This document shows positions 52,370-63,200 of a stretch of 64,000 nucleotides of DNA, piece after piece (within the stretch, counting starts at the first letter, position 1; every line of letters starts with the position of its first letter). The stretch is from Delphinapterus leucas (taxonomy: Eukaryota; Chordata; Mammalia; Artiodactyla; Monodontidae), in assembly GCF_002288925.2 (NCBI RefSeq), contig NW_022097996.1:6504686-6568685 (forward strand). Reading direction: 5' to 3'. The notes below the pieces were generated by a model, which saw only the letters and a list, made by a program, of their open reading frames with translations, had not been told where the DNA came from and did not search any database. The translations under genes and the position numbers were made by a program.

Positions 52370-52713
52370 GGGCCTCCCTAGTGGTGCAGTGGTTAAGCAT
52401 CCCCCTGCCAATACAGGGGACACGGGTTCGAGCCCTGGTCCAGGAAGATCCCACGTGCCGCAGAGCAACTAAGCCCATGTGCCACAACTACTGAGCCTGT
52501 GCTCTAGAGCCCGCGAGCCACAACTACTGAGACCGCATGCTGCAACTACTGAAGCCCATGTGCCTAGAGCCCGTGCTCCCCACAATGAGAAGCCCGTGCA
52601 CCACAAGGAAGAGTAGCCCCCGCTCGCCTCAATTGGAGAAATCCTGTGCACAGCAACAAAGACCCAACACAGCCAAAAATAAATAAATAAAATAAATAAA
52701 TTTATAAAAAAAA
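52370..52713 (+). mobile_element. CHR-type SINE, long form
   Basis: Head GGGCCTCCCTAGTGGTGCAG, B-box GGTTCGAGCCCTGG, several 'cacaactactga' body repeats and an (AAAT)n tail. The direct repeat ATTAGGAGA lies at 52361-52369 and 52714-52722. It resembles the 8344 copy in structure and shows moderate divergence. Confidence 0.92.
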
Positions 52714-53477
52714 ATTAGGAGAATAGTAAGGTTTGACTACTTCAGATATAAGTTCTAATGACATTTTGTTCTTATGTGTGGAAACAGATTTTAACGTGTT
52801 TTGCTATGGTTTAAAGGACTTGAGACTTAACTAACGCAGAAATTTAAAAAATGAAGTGATTAATTTCTGTTATAAAAATAAGTGCCTGTTTTGCATAGTA
52901 ACAAATCAATACTCTTTTCAAAGTTCAAAGGAAAGAGAAGCTGGTATTGCTTTCTATTGAAGTCAGATCCAACGTTTATGAAGACAGTAATAATTTCATA
53001 TCAGAATCAAATAAATTTCAGAACTCAGTTTGAGAGAAAAAGGAAAGGCTTTAGTTAAAATCTTTACAATAAAATAATTATGATTATAAATCTTTTTAGT
53101 TAAATATGTACACATTACATGGTATTTTAAAAAAGAATGGAAATGAATAAAGTTTTTCAGGCAAATCTAATGCACAAATATACCATCTTTTTTAGAGTAT
53201 AATGTCAGTTTAACATTCTTAAACAGCTGTGTCAGACAATGGCTCTGCTTTGTGCAAAACATGATAAGCAAAATTAAGAAAAATTCTGCAAAATTCTTTA
53301 GTTCCCCAAGGAAATTACTAGAAAAGAAAAGAGTAAAAGAAAAAAGGTTGTACACTCAAGCTTGATTGTATACAGAGGCTAGAATGACCAGCACTAATGT
53401 AACCCCCATATCCCCTAAATAAGTCCTTGGGTAGTTTTAGTTTGAAGTTAAAAGTTAAAGTCCTAGCAATTGTGCTC

Positions 53478-53665
53478 TTATGCAGCCACATGGCCAATAA
53501 GGTAGATGTTGTCATAAAGGTGCCCCACAAAATCTTCACTAATGTTCTGAGCAGCACGGCGGGTATTTCGAATAAATTCTCTTTTTGACATTTTATTCTT
53601 CACATGAGGGCTAGTGAGATCAATGGAAAGTAGAATCAAAGAGTAGCACAGTACATAGACAGCAT
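53478..53665 (-). CDS. FBXO8: FBXO8 last coding exon (end of Sec7 domain, C terminus, stop)
   Basis: On the minus strand a pyrimidine-rich acceptor ending CCAG precedes this exon. It begins with the last two bases of an Asp codon and then reads AVYVLCYSLILLSIDLTS, continues through NKMSKREFIRNTRRAAQNIS, and ends YLIGHVAA plus TAA (stop at 53478-53480). This is the known C terminus of FBXO8, which I recognise from the family. The segment covers the last helices of the Sec7 domain and the short tail. FBXO8 pairs an F-box, which binds SKP1 in SCF ubiquitin ligases, with a Sec7 domain, and is reported to act on the small GTPase ARF6. The frame has no disruption. 188 bp equals two leading bases plus 62 codons including the stop, which fits the upstream exon's phase exactly. 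This exon is too broken up by its short length to stand out as an ORF; it was found by translating the splice-bounded sequence. Confidence 0.97.
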
Positions 53666-54047
53666 CTGGAAGGAAAAAGAAACACCTTGAATTACTGGCT
53701 GGTTTTTAAACTGTGGTCTCAAAGGCAAAACTGTTCATAATTTCTAAAGCTCAAGATTAGATTATAATTAAACATAATCGCCTGGGCCTTCCCCAGTCTG
53801 GTGATGAAAGTCCTGTGTCCTAGGAAACTCCTCTCCTGGGCAAACAGGGATGTCGATCATCCTAACTGAACACCAATTCAGTGAGCATTTTCTTCAAACA
53901 GTTTAGGAGTTTATAGTAAAAAGTCATTCTAAATTTAAAAATTTCAGAATTGGCTTTGTCTCTTGCTTTCAAATGTGATATTCCCATTCAACTACGCATT
54001 AAATACATTTGTACTGTCAGTATATCTTCCCATTAAAAAAAAGTCGG

Positions 54048-54250
54048 GGGGCTTCCATGGTGGCGCAGTGGTTGAGAGTCCGCCTGCCGATGCAGGGGAC
54101 ACGGGTTCGTGCCCCGGTCCGGGAAGATCCCACATGCCGCGGAGCGGCTGGGCCCGTGAGCCATCGCCACTGAGCCTGCACGTCCGGAGCCTGTGCTCCT
54201 CAACGGCAGAGGCCACAACAGTGAGAAGCCCGCGTACGGCAAAAAAAAAA
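54048..54250 (+). mobile_element. Young CHR-2-like SINE inside an FBXO8 intron
   Basis: Full-length copy with an A-tail, running antisense to FBXO8 between its last two coding exons. The A(n)AGTCGG repeat at about 54035-54047 and 54251-54260 marks the target duplication. Its ends are ambiguous by a few bases because of the poly(A). Confidence 0.94.
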
Positions 54251-54555
54251 AAAAAGTCGGATGTTTATTTTCAAACGCTTTTACAAAAACCTAATTTAAT
54301 TAGAAAGCATTTTAAATGACAATAAAATGTATTAACTTGGTACTAGAAAATAAAACGTAAACATCTCACAAGCTTATTAAATTACCCTTGTCATTTAAGA
54401 TATGTATTTAAAAGGTCTATGGAATTTACATATTAATCTCGAAAGTAAATCTTTAGGGAAAAAATTGCTAAACTTGAGCCCACGCAACAAAAACTTTCTT
54501 CTTTATATTGTTCAGGGCAATAGTTGATGTTTACTGTTAAAACAGTAAGAAACCT

Positions 54556-54590
54556 CATGATACTTGCTACTACTACTTGCTACTACTATG
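54556..54590. repeat. Short (TTGCTACTAC) duplication
   Basis: CTTGCTACTACTA occurs twice in tandem within an FBXO8 intron. Confidence 0.7.
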
Positions 54591-55178
54591 GTGTTTATTT
54601 TTCAGAATATTGCGGTCTTAATAAAGATTGTCTTGCACAAGCATGCTCAACAAATTTCATATGATAGGAAAAGGCTTTGCAATCTCTGTAGTAAGAGAAG
54701 CACAACAAGAGTTTTTTGATATGAAGAGAGAAATAAATCCATATCACATGAAAAAAATACATAGGTGACTCAGGCTATACCATGCCCATATACACATACA
54801 CACAAACAGTGAAAACTAGTTGTATTAAAAACAAATTTTAGTAGAAAAATTCTAGGTGTTACCTATGTAATATGTGCATTATTAAAAGCTTTAAAAATAA
54901 TCTCTCAAGTTTTTGATTAGACTAGTAAAAATATCCAATGCTTAAACAAGAATTTTAAAGAATTCATATACCTAAGTCTAACTTTCCTCCTAAAACAGTA
55001 TATTTACTACATGTAAACAATAGCTATGACAAACTAGTTATTGCTAGAAGCAATAAGACAAGTATTTGTAACTACAGGAAGCATTTTTCCCCATAGTGAG
55101 AAAAATATCTCATCTACTACTATTTTTACCTAGAGATGGGAATGGGAGAAGGAAGGAATTCACTATATACATTCTTAC

Positions 55179-55375
55179 CAGGACTAAGGCCAAGTTCCCT
55201 CATTAAATCAGGGTTACAAGCACAGAATCTATGTGAGAACTTTGTTATAAGTGTTTCAAGATACTCTCCGCGCTCTTCAGGGGCATGGATGTGACGAAAA
55301 AATTCTCTCAGTGCATTGGGCAAGAACTGATTTCTAAAATTATGCAGTGTTACAAGGTCATCCAAGACATCTCTC
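55179..55375 (-). CDS. FBXO8: FBXO8 internal exon encoding the core of the Sec7 domain
   Basis: The minus-strand acceptor (CTACTAG) at 55376-55377 is followed by codons reading RRDVLDDLVTLHNFRNQFLP, then NALREFFRHIHAPEERGEYL, a run ending FCACNPDLMRELGLSP, and the donor GTAAGA at 55173-55178. These are FBXO8 Sec7 residues. The HAPEERGEY stretch sits where Sec7 proteins carry motif 1 with the catalytic glutamate finger, and CNP is the conserved Sec7 triplet just after it. The Sec7 domain acts on ARF-family GTPases; in FBXO8 it is thought to recruit ARF6 for ubiquitination, which is family knowledge and not visible here. 197 bp equals one base, 65 codons and one base, so the phases match both neighbours. 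An open frame that runs past the donor to 55126 reads intron and should not be taken as protein. Confidence 0.97.
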
Positions 55376-55734
55376 CTAGTAGAAAAAGAAAAAGGTACAG
55401 CTTTAGTTAACTTTTCTCTATTAAAAAAATGATGGGAAAAATCACAGATTATTCATTTTTTGGATGAAAATACTTTGTTGATTACCACATCAGCAATCCT
55501 ATAAAGTATATGTGTCTTAAAATTTTAAAACATCAAAGTATGATTATTTATAAAATTAAGCAATTTAAAAATCTTCATGAATAGAATAACAAAACAAGGT
55601 GAAACTAGAAATTCTAACTATAAAATGAATTTTTCAATATTAAAAATGGTAACTTTTTTCAAGTATCTTCTTGGCTAAATCCAAATGACAAACAGAATTC
55701 TTTATTTTTTTAATTATGAAAATAAGGAGAATCT

Positions 55735-56060
55735 TCACTTTCCATACCAATCCACATCACCAGAGGTAACAATTGTTTATGTAGACTTTTTTTAAGTGTC
55801 TACATATACCCTATATTGTTCTAGAATTTGCTTTTGCTTGTTTCATATAGTGTATTGTGAGCAGCTTTCTGTGTCTTTACACAAAGGTCTAACTCTTTCA
55901 TTTAAATGGCTCCACAGTAGCGTATCTTATGGATATAAGAATTCTAATGATATAGATTTAGGTTGTTTACAATTTTATAAATATTTGTGTACATATGTGC
56001 ATATATACTTATCTTTTATCAATAGCGTTCTAATAGTCACACTTTGTTATAATATGCTTC
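55735..56060 (-). mobile_element. Old L1-type fragment in an FBXO8 intron
   Basis: 'accagaggtaacaattgttt', 'aatggctccacagtagcgta' and 'tttaggttgtttacaatttt' follow the antisense layout of ancient L1, like the 23.9 kb copy. Confidence 0.55.
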
Positions 56061-56133
56061 AATCCTTACTGAACTCAAGTGTGATTATATGACCATGATT
56101 ATAGAAATCTTAATTTCTACCAGTTGCTTATGG

Positions 56134-56373
56134 CAGGGATAGGCAAACTACAGCTAGTGGGCCAAATACTACAGCCCACTGCCTGTTTTTATAAATAAAG
56201 TTTTACTAGAACACAGCTACACTCACTTGTTTACTTATTGTCTATGTCTGCTTTCATGACACAATGGCATGTGTTATAAGTTATAAGTAGCTGCAATAGA
56301 GAGCATATGTCCTTCAAAGCCTAAAATATTCACAGAAATATCTGGTTCTTTAAAGAAAAACTGCTGATCCCTA
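56134..56373. mobile_element. hAT-Charlie-like non-autonomous DNA transposon
   Basis: The ends CAGGGATAGGCAAACTAC and CTGCTGATCCCTAG form terminal inverted repeats. The interior 'gggccaaatactacagccca' and 'ataaataaagttttactaga' is characteristic of this small element. It lies in an FBXO8 intron. Confidence 0.82.
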
Positions 56374-56457
56374 GGTACCTAGCGTTTAAGGACAAAAAGA
56401 GTTAATGACACCGTCTTTACGTAAGAAATTTCTTTCAATGACCGATATGCTGAACTA

Positions 56458-56560
56458 TAAACCCCTCAAGGACAGGGATTATGTTTTAATCAACTGTATA
56501 CTGCTACTTCTAGCAAAGTTCCTGGAATATAATAAATACAAATTGTTGTTGAAAAATCCT
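56458..56560 (+). mobile_element. L2 3' end in an FBXO8 intron
   Basis: 'ctcaaggacagggattatgt' and 'tcctggaatataataaatac' fit the L2 terminus. Confidence 0.72.
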
Positions 56561-56664
56561 GAGAAATAAAAAAAAAAGAGAGAATTACAATGAAAAGACA
56601 AACACATTTTTGAGCCATTCTTTAGATTTCTATGAGATCTATAATTTTTAAAATGGTAGTTCGG

Positions 56665-56672
56665 TGACGTCA
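56665..56672. promoter_or_regulatory. Full palindromic CRE (TGACGTCA) in an FBXO8 intron
   Basis: An exact 8-bp cAMP-response element lies in an AT-rich intron where CpG is otherwise scarce. A single 8-mer can occur by chance in 64 kb. Confidence 0.3.
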
Positions 56673-57218
56673 CATCAAAATATTTTCACAATATTTTTCT
56701 GTCTGTTGATACCCAGAATTCAAGAGGACAAATGAATGACTATCAAGTCAAAACAGCATACGAGGCACTGTCTCTGTAAAGCACGCTATTAAATCACGCT
56801 TCCAGAATTTTCAAGCTTTTATGTGACACTTTTGCGTAGTATGATGCAAATATACACACCTTATAGGGTTTGTGTTTCTGAGTACTATTTGTCCATTTGA
56901 TTTGTATATGGACAATTTCAAAATTCAGAACTTTTAGTTACCAAACGCTTAGATTTTATGTCTAGTTTTGGTCTGCGATCACAAAGGTGCTGGACTTCCA
57001 TTTTGCGTCTGTGCTTGGGCTTTTTTTTTTACCTTTACAATGCTAAATCCCTCATCAGCTCGCAAGAGAAATGATCTGCAAGGTATAGGAATCTTTTTCC
57101 TGTCTTCACTCAATTTTGCAACTAGATGAATGCTACGTAGTACAGTTTTTAAGGTAAAACTTAACTCATTAAAAGCAGTATTTAACTCATGTCTGATGAA
57201 AAATTAATTTTTTTTTAC

Positions 57219-57337
57219 CTTTCATCAAGATAGATTCTGAGTTTTTTCCAATTTAGTGTTCTTGTACAGAAGATAAACTTTGCTATTTCCTTTGGTGAAT
57301 CATCTAGGATGCCCTTGGACATAAAGTAGTTCACTCC
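57219..57337 (-). CDS. FBXO8: FBXO8 internal exon (linker into the start of the Sec7 domain)
   Basis: The minus-strand acceptor CTGTCTTAG lies just above 57337. The exon opens GVNYFMSKGILDDSPKEIAK, continues FIFCTRTLNWKKLRIYLDER, and ends at donor GTAAAA (57213-57218). FNANPDE-GVNYF is the expected junction in FBXO8, so this is the third exon from the end of the coding sequence; the preceding residue is encoded beyond the window. GILDDSPKEIAKFIF and LNWKKLRIYLDER match the start of the Sec7 fold (the 'fN..P..gi..L...g' region of the family). 119 bp equals 39 codons plus two bases, and the last AG joins the G of the next exon to make Arg. No frameshift or stop is present. With the other two exons it supplies about residues 153-319 of a protein of about 319 residues. 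Confidence 0.96.
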
Positions 57338-59376
57338 CTAAGACAGAAAGACAAGTCTACATAAATAAAATCAGTCTTCCTTTGTAAATTTAACAATTAG
57401 GCAATAGCAGAACAATAGCTATAGATTCTTTCCAGCATTAATAGACTGTTTATAGCTTTAACATGCAAAATACAAGCTAGAACTTGAACTGAAACTGTTA
57501 TTTGTGGTTGATAGTTTACATGCAATGAAAAGTAGGAAATTCAAAGTTAAGACTTCTAAGGACATCCTAATTCAATTTTCTGGCTCAGGTCAGTTAAAAC
57601 TAACTATCCAGAAATATGACCTAAATTGGCGGTGGGGGGAGTGGGGAAGAACAATTACACAGACTTTAAGAATAAGCCTTACAACAAACACTTCAATTGC
57701 CTAATGGAAAACATGATTTCTAAAGCTCAGACACATATTCTAACACACTTTTCAAGGAAATAGCTTCTTGAGAAAAAAGGATTCTCCAAATCAAAGACTA
57801 ACAGGTTTTTTCTGGAAAGAATAATCATTAAATTTACTTAAAGTAAAAGGAGCAGAGTTCCAGACTGGTTTATGGGTTGTATACACTTTGGCTTCAATAC
57901 ATTCTGTAAGAATTTAGCTCCAATACACACTGAGGTTAAACATAATAAGACAAAACAATTTCAGTGTTTTTCATAGGGTTTATCTTTGAATTTCCTTTTC
58001 TCTGCATGCAAAGTTTTCCAGAGAAGCATTACCCGTAAGGTTGTACCCTACTTTAGATTTAAACCACCAACAACAAAATAGCAACAGAAAAATCAAACAC
58101 TGAAACCAACGTTCTCTCATGTATATGAAGGTCACATTCAAATAAATGCCTTATGTGGATTTGAATGTGCAGTTATTGAAATAAAAGCAGGTGTGTTTAT
58201 TTCAACTCACAGTTATCCAGATACATGCATTCCCATGAATGCTCATGTCTGGATAATAGCACAATGTGTGCAGTTAATTGGTAGAGAAAATGACATATTA
58301 TATACACACAACATACTGTTTTCACACATAAATTCCTTCCGCATTTCTTCCCTTTACAAACACTTACATAGTGATCAGAAATATTGCATACATTAGGAAT
58401 TCAAAAAATTGGAAGAATTTTAATAAAAGCTCTCATAAAATTTTTATATTACATTTTTAAAGCAATTTGGTACCATGAGGTTATGCTTTTGAAAGGTTAT
58501 AATTATCTATAAAATGTAATTCAAAGATAAGGTTTTTATATAAAACTAATTTTATGAGGATAACAGGCTATTAGCAATGTTATCAAATTTTCATAAGAAT
58601 TTGAAAAGTATAAAAATAATCCTAAAGCACTGATTTTAAAAAGCATATAAAGAGCAGAATGTTAGAACGTGAAACTTTGCCAACTCAGTGGTAAGCCATA
58701 TTTCAGACTGCACCCTGGATACAAGGCTAGAGCACATAACATGATCAAGATGAAAAGCCAAAGAACTTGTTTGGAATGAGGCTCTCAGCAATTGTCTGAG
58801 GGGGCAGGAACGAGAGAAACAGGAATGCTTGTTCCATCCTTTCCTCCATTCGTTTGAACAATCGAGAGTTGACTGTATATTTAATTGATCTACTCTGCAA
58901 AATTAAGCCAGGTTTTGATTTTTTTTTCTAAAACTCCTCCATTTAAAAAGCATAACAACATATTAGAAGTATTACCAGTGCTTAATTTTAATCCAAGTGA
59001 TTCAAAGACAAAGGAATGTCAATTAAATAGTAATTAATAGGTTCTTTATTCATGCTTACTTGTAAATCAGTATTTAAGAGACACAAAACTAATTCTAACT
59101 TACTTTTTAAAAATTTACAAAATGTAAAAAAAACACTAATGTGATCTGTTAAATAGCATGTAATTCTCTAATTATATGATATATGCCATTGTTAATATGG
59201 TTTGATGCTCCTCAGTTGTAGATTAACACTGGCATTTGCCTTATGCAAGCATCATACAATTGTTGGTCATTTCCTTTTTTTACGGAATACATGTTTGAGA
59301 ATTTAATATGTAACCTCACTTGAGTTCTCTAAAATCAATCAGATGCAGAGGAGTAAGCAGATGGTTTTCAACCCAG

Positions 59377-59431
59377 TCCTGAAAACCGGCTACACAGGCT
59401 TGAAATCAGCCAACACTGCTGGTTTTCAGGA
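59377..59431. repeat. Imperfect inverted repeat, 14-bp arms
   Basis: TCCTGAAAACCGGC at 59377-59390 pairs with GCTGGTTTTCAGGA at 59418-59431, with one position forming a G-T type mismatch. The loop is 27 bp. A second pair, GGCTTGAAA (59397-59405) and TTTCAAGCC (59445-59453), overlaps it. Confidence 0.85.
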
Positions 59432-59779
59432 AAGACAGCATCAGTTTCAAGCCCGGGATTCCTTTGGAAAGGAAGATTACTTTAGCAGGGCTTTCAGAGT
59501 GAAGAGTAAGGGATGACAAAACAGAAAAGGACATGGGACCGGATTATAATTGTCTTCAATAAGCAAGCTGGCCACCATCCGAATTCCTATCTTGTTTTGT
59601 AAAAAGCAATAAAATACGAAAGAAACCATAGCATGACATCTGTTGAATAACTACGTATTTGTTTAATACATGTATGAGTATTTTTGATTTTTAATAATGT
59701 TTTACAAGAATGGTACAGAGGAATCCCTAGATCATACAGCATTAATTATAGTTATTAACCAGGACTAAAACTCTCAGCA

Positions 59780-59830
59780 GTATATGTGTGTGTTTCTGTG
59801 TGTGTACGTGTGTGCATGCGCGTGTGTCTC
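59780..59830. repeat. TG-rich imperfect microsatellite
   Basis: Interrupted (TG)n with CG-containing variants in the large FBXO8 intron. Confidence 0.8.
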
Positions 59831-59924
59831 ACAGGCAGAGAGGAAATCATGAACATTAATATTAGCCTATATTAACATAGTTTCCAGAAAAAGGAAGGTT
59901 TTAGCTCATTATCATCTACATGAT

Positions 59925-60250
59925 TCACTAAAAAGTGTCCAATTCTGGATGTCACATTTTATGGGGCATACTGACAAATTAGAACTATCTGAATAAAGGA
60001 AACCAGGGCCTGATTGGATTGTTGGAGGGTCTAGACTTCATGTTATGTGAGGAAGAGTTGAGGGATACAGGGATATTAGGTCTAAAGATGAAGCTATTTA
60101 GGAAAGAAGAAAAGATTAAGGCATTAAGACATCTGAAAAGATTAAGACTTATGACATCTGTGTCACAAGGAAAAAGGAATAAACACTGTGTGTGGTTTGA
60201 GTGAAGACCTTAAGCTGATGAAAGCTATGGAACGTCTTCCCCAAATAATG
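59925..60250 (+). mobile_element. CR1/L3-like LINE fossil
   Basis: 'gatgtcacattttatggggc', 'gaggaagagttgagggatac' and 'catctgaaaagattaag' follow the order of CR1-type sequence (box around 'eer.rel....ekrrlrgd'). The short open frame at 60019-60204 is a relic of this. It is old and diverged. Confidence 0.5.
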
Positions 60251-63200
60251 CACACTGCCAGGTTTACAGTGATAGACACAAGTAGAAGAGTTTTGCTTTA
60301 AGAAACTTTTAAAATAATGTCTTTCAAGAGGTCCCTTTCCACAGAGTTATGGGAACTCAAGTCCAAGTAGAAAGCTAGCGGATGAGCAAGGTAAGGAAAC
60401 TGAGTACAGCCAACTCACTTGAAAAATGTATTCGTATATAGGAGGGAAAAAATGGCAAAGTTAAAGCGCAAAAAGATAAGAAAGAGAAGATAACTGGAGC
60501 TGCAAGTAGAGAAGAGGAGAGCAGGCGAAAGGAATGAAAACACAGGTGGGGTCTAACATGCTTTCTCAGCCTGGAAGACAGGATAGCGGTACTGGTTTGG
60601 AGACAGGTGCATGAAGAAAATGTTAAAAGACAAAAACAGAGTGCATGTTGGTTTTCTTTTTAGGGAGGATGAGCCATCTGGAGAGAGTTGAATAAGAGAG
60701 CTGGCTTGGCTCCTTGAGCAAAATGGTAAAGATTTCTACCAACAGTGGTGCAGGGTATAACAGGAAATCCACTAGGAATAAAGAAAAGGAGGGCCAAGCA
60801 GCAATGAAAACCCAGGAGAAGTTAAGGTGAATTCATCTCATCTCATGCTAAGGTTTTCTTTAATAGAACACATGCTGTCAGTGATTCAAAGACAAAAAAA
60901 ATCAAGAAATTCTGTAAAGCATTCTCCATGGATTATGTCACTAAAAATTGTTATGCAAATGACAGCACCAAGACTTAAACACTCCAATTAGAGCGGTAAG
61001 CTGTTTAGACACAATGTTTATTTAGGTGGCAAACAAATAATTCAAGAAAACATATGCAAATAGCTAAAGCCAAAATTAAGAAGGAATTCAGAGTGGAGAA
61101 AAGGATGTGTTGGAGCTCAGTCCCCTACCTAATGTATCTCTCCATTTGCTTACTATGATAAGAAGGGCTCCTTTCACACAGCAATTCCTGTTTTTATATC
61201 TACTTTCTTATCTTTTATTATATAAATATCCATGTTTTTCTCTCCTCTTTTAATAAAACCTATTTTTTGGAATCAAATCATTATTATCCACAGTGTGCTT
61301 CAAAAGTAAAACCTACCATATATATGTTCAGAACCAAAAAATATGTATTTGGGGACAAAGTGAATTCTAGTAAGCTAGGCATGCAAAGTACTGACTTCTG
61401 CTGTGAAGCTAAAACTGCTCTTAATAAAAAGTCCTAATTTTTTTTTTTTAAAGTGCTGACTACTAGTACTGAAAGTACTGGCAACTGGCCCAGACACTTG
61501 GCAGACACACTGTGTAACAGTTGGTATCAATAAAAGAAATCACTAATAAAACAAAACTGACATGCTAGGGAGTACCCTTAATTTGTTTCCCTAAAGAACA
61601 ACTTAGGAAAGAAATTTAGTTAAAAAAAATTTTGCTTTAGCTAGCTTTGTTCAAATTTGCCATTGTATAAAATGTAAAAATCAAGTACCATGGCTACTGC
61701 TGTTCAGGTAATAAATCTGTCCTTTGAACATTATACAATAGAAAGCGAACTGGACACTGCATTTAATTTTCTTTTTAAAAGGACATTTGAAAACTTTTAG
61801 AATAACTATCCTTAAATTTTAACAATAAATATTTATAAAACAAAATACTTCAATCTAGGTTTCTAATCTATTAACATTCAAGTATACATTTTAACCAGTG
61901 AAATGAACAATTGAAATGTAACATTTTCGTACTAAAAATACTGTAAAAATAAGATACAATATATATTGTGAAAGCTTTTATTTTAAAATCTTAATTATTT
62001 CTAAAAAGTTAGCACACCAGAGTGCAGCCCTCTACAGGTCAGAGTATTCCCATTGTCTTGTTTGAAAATAGCAGCAGCAGTGGTTAAGATGACATCTCTA
62101 ATACTATTTCTCCTTTTTATAGTGCTAGCAGAATTGCTAATGAAAATGTAAAATCTATTAATTTTTATCTAGTCCAGCAGTTCTCACTCTTCCGATTTAA
62201 TTAGAGAACATGTGCTCTACAGTTAGAGGAAAAAACACATAGACCTTGAATAGGTGAAATTCTTCTAGGGATACGTATTCTGCAAATTAAAAAAAATCAA
62301 CACCTTGCTTTTTAGCTGAAGTGAAATAAATGCAGAAGATTACTTAATGAGAAAGTTTAAGACTAGGTATCTATGCTTTTACGCTGTCATTTCATTTCAT
62401 TCTGCCCACTAAGTTTTACCATGCAACTCTCCTATGTATATAACACTGACCTTCAGCACACAACTTCAGAAATGTCAAACAATAGTTTTATTCATGGTAA
62501 TTTTATTCATGGGAATTTACTCTAATTATTCCTAATCTAGTCACTAGATTGAAAAAACTAAAGCAAAAACTATGCCCAAGTTTTTTAAGTCATCTATGTA
62601 GAAAGATTATTTTATAAGAGTAATAAGTAATGCTTTCCTCTGACTGAGGTACCCACAACTAGGCTATTCACTGGAAGGTTCTATGTGACTTATAACTAAG
62701 AGGAAAAGGGGGGTAATAAACGTTGGGAAAGATATGTAAAGATAATGTTGATGTCAGCTTCAAATCTGAGCTGCAGATTTCAGTCTTGTCAGTTCCCTGG
62801 GAAGAACAGAGTGCACACGCCGTCCACACTTACATGGAGAAGTGACAGTTGTGGAGAGAAGAGAGAGGGCCCATGTAGCCAGTTCCCTCTGATTCAGTTA
62901 CTGAAATTGGTCAGAACACCACATTCTATCTGGAGGATAATGAAAAGTCATGAGTACGGACTGAAGTCAGCTTATTCATGGACCTGTTTGCATTGGCAAG
63001 GCTTTCAGCTACCAAGAACAATTTATGGAAGGCTGTTCGTACGTGAAAGTGCACAATGCTGAGGAATTGCTAAGAACAGTCACACATACGCCCTAAATTA
63101 CTTGTAGCTAGAAGATGTCAATAGGAAACTCACAAAAAGGAGGGATAGTTCAAAAAAAAATCAAAAGAAAAATGGAAAATCATCTCTAATGGAGTCCAGG

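Noticed and set aside
49828..54319. Many overlapping open frames with 'CGAQAPDAQAQR' or 'GTNPCPLHRQADSQ' type peptides on both strands
   Set aside because: All are translations of the CHR SINE copies in different phases. The same peptides recur at each copy, so they are not genes.
55126..55178. Extension of the FBXO8 frame beyond the exon
   Set aside because: A canonical GTAAGA donor lies at 55173-55178, and the downstream exon in the right phase continues the known protein, so the extension is intron.
62745..63062. 105-codon frame in the large FBXO8 intron
   Set aside because: It does not encode the expected FBXO8 F-box residues, is on the opposite strand and has no recognisable motif.
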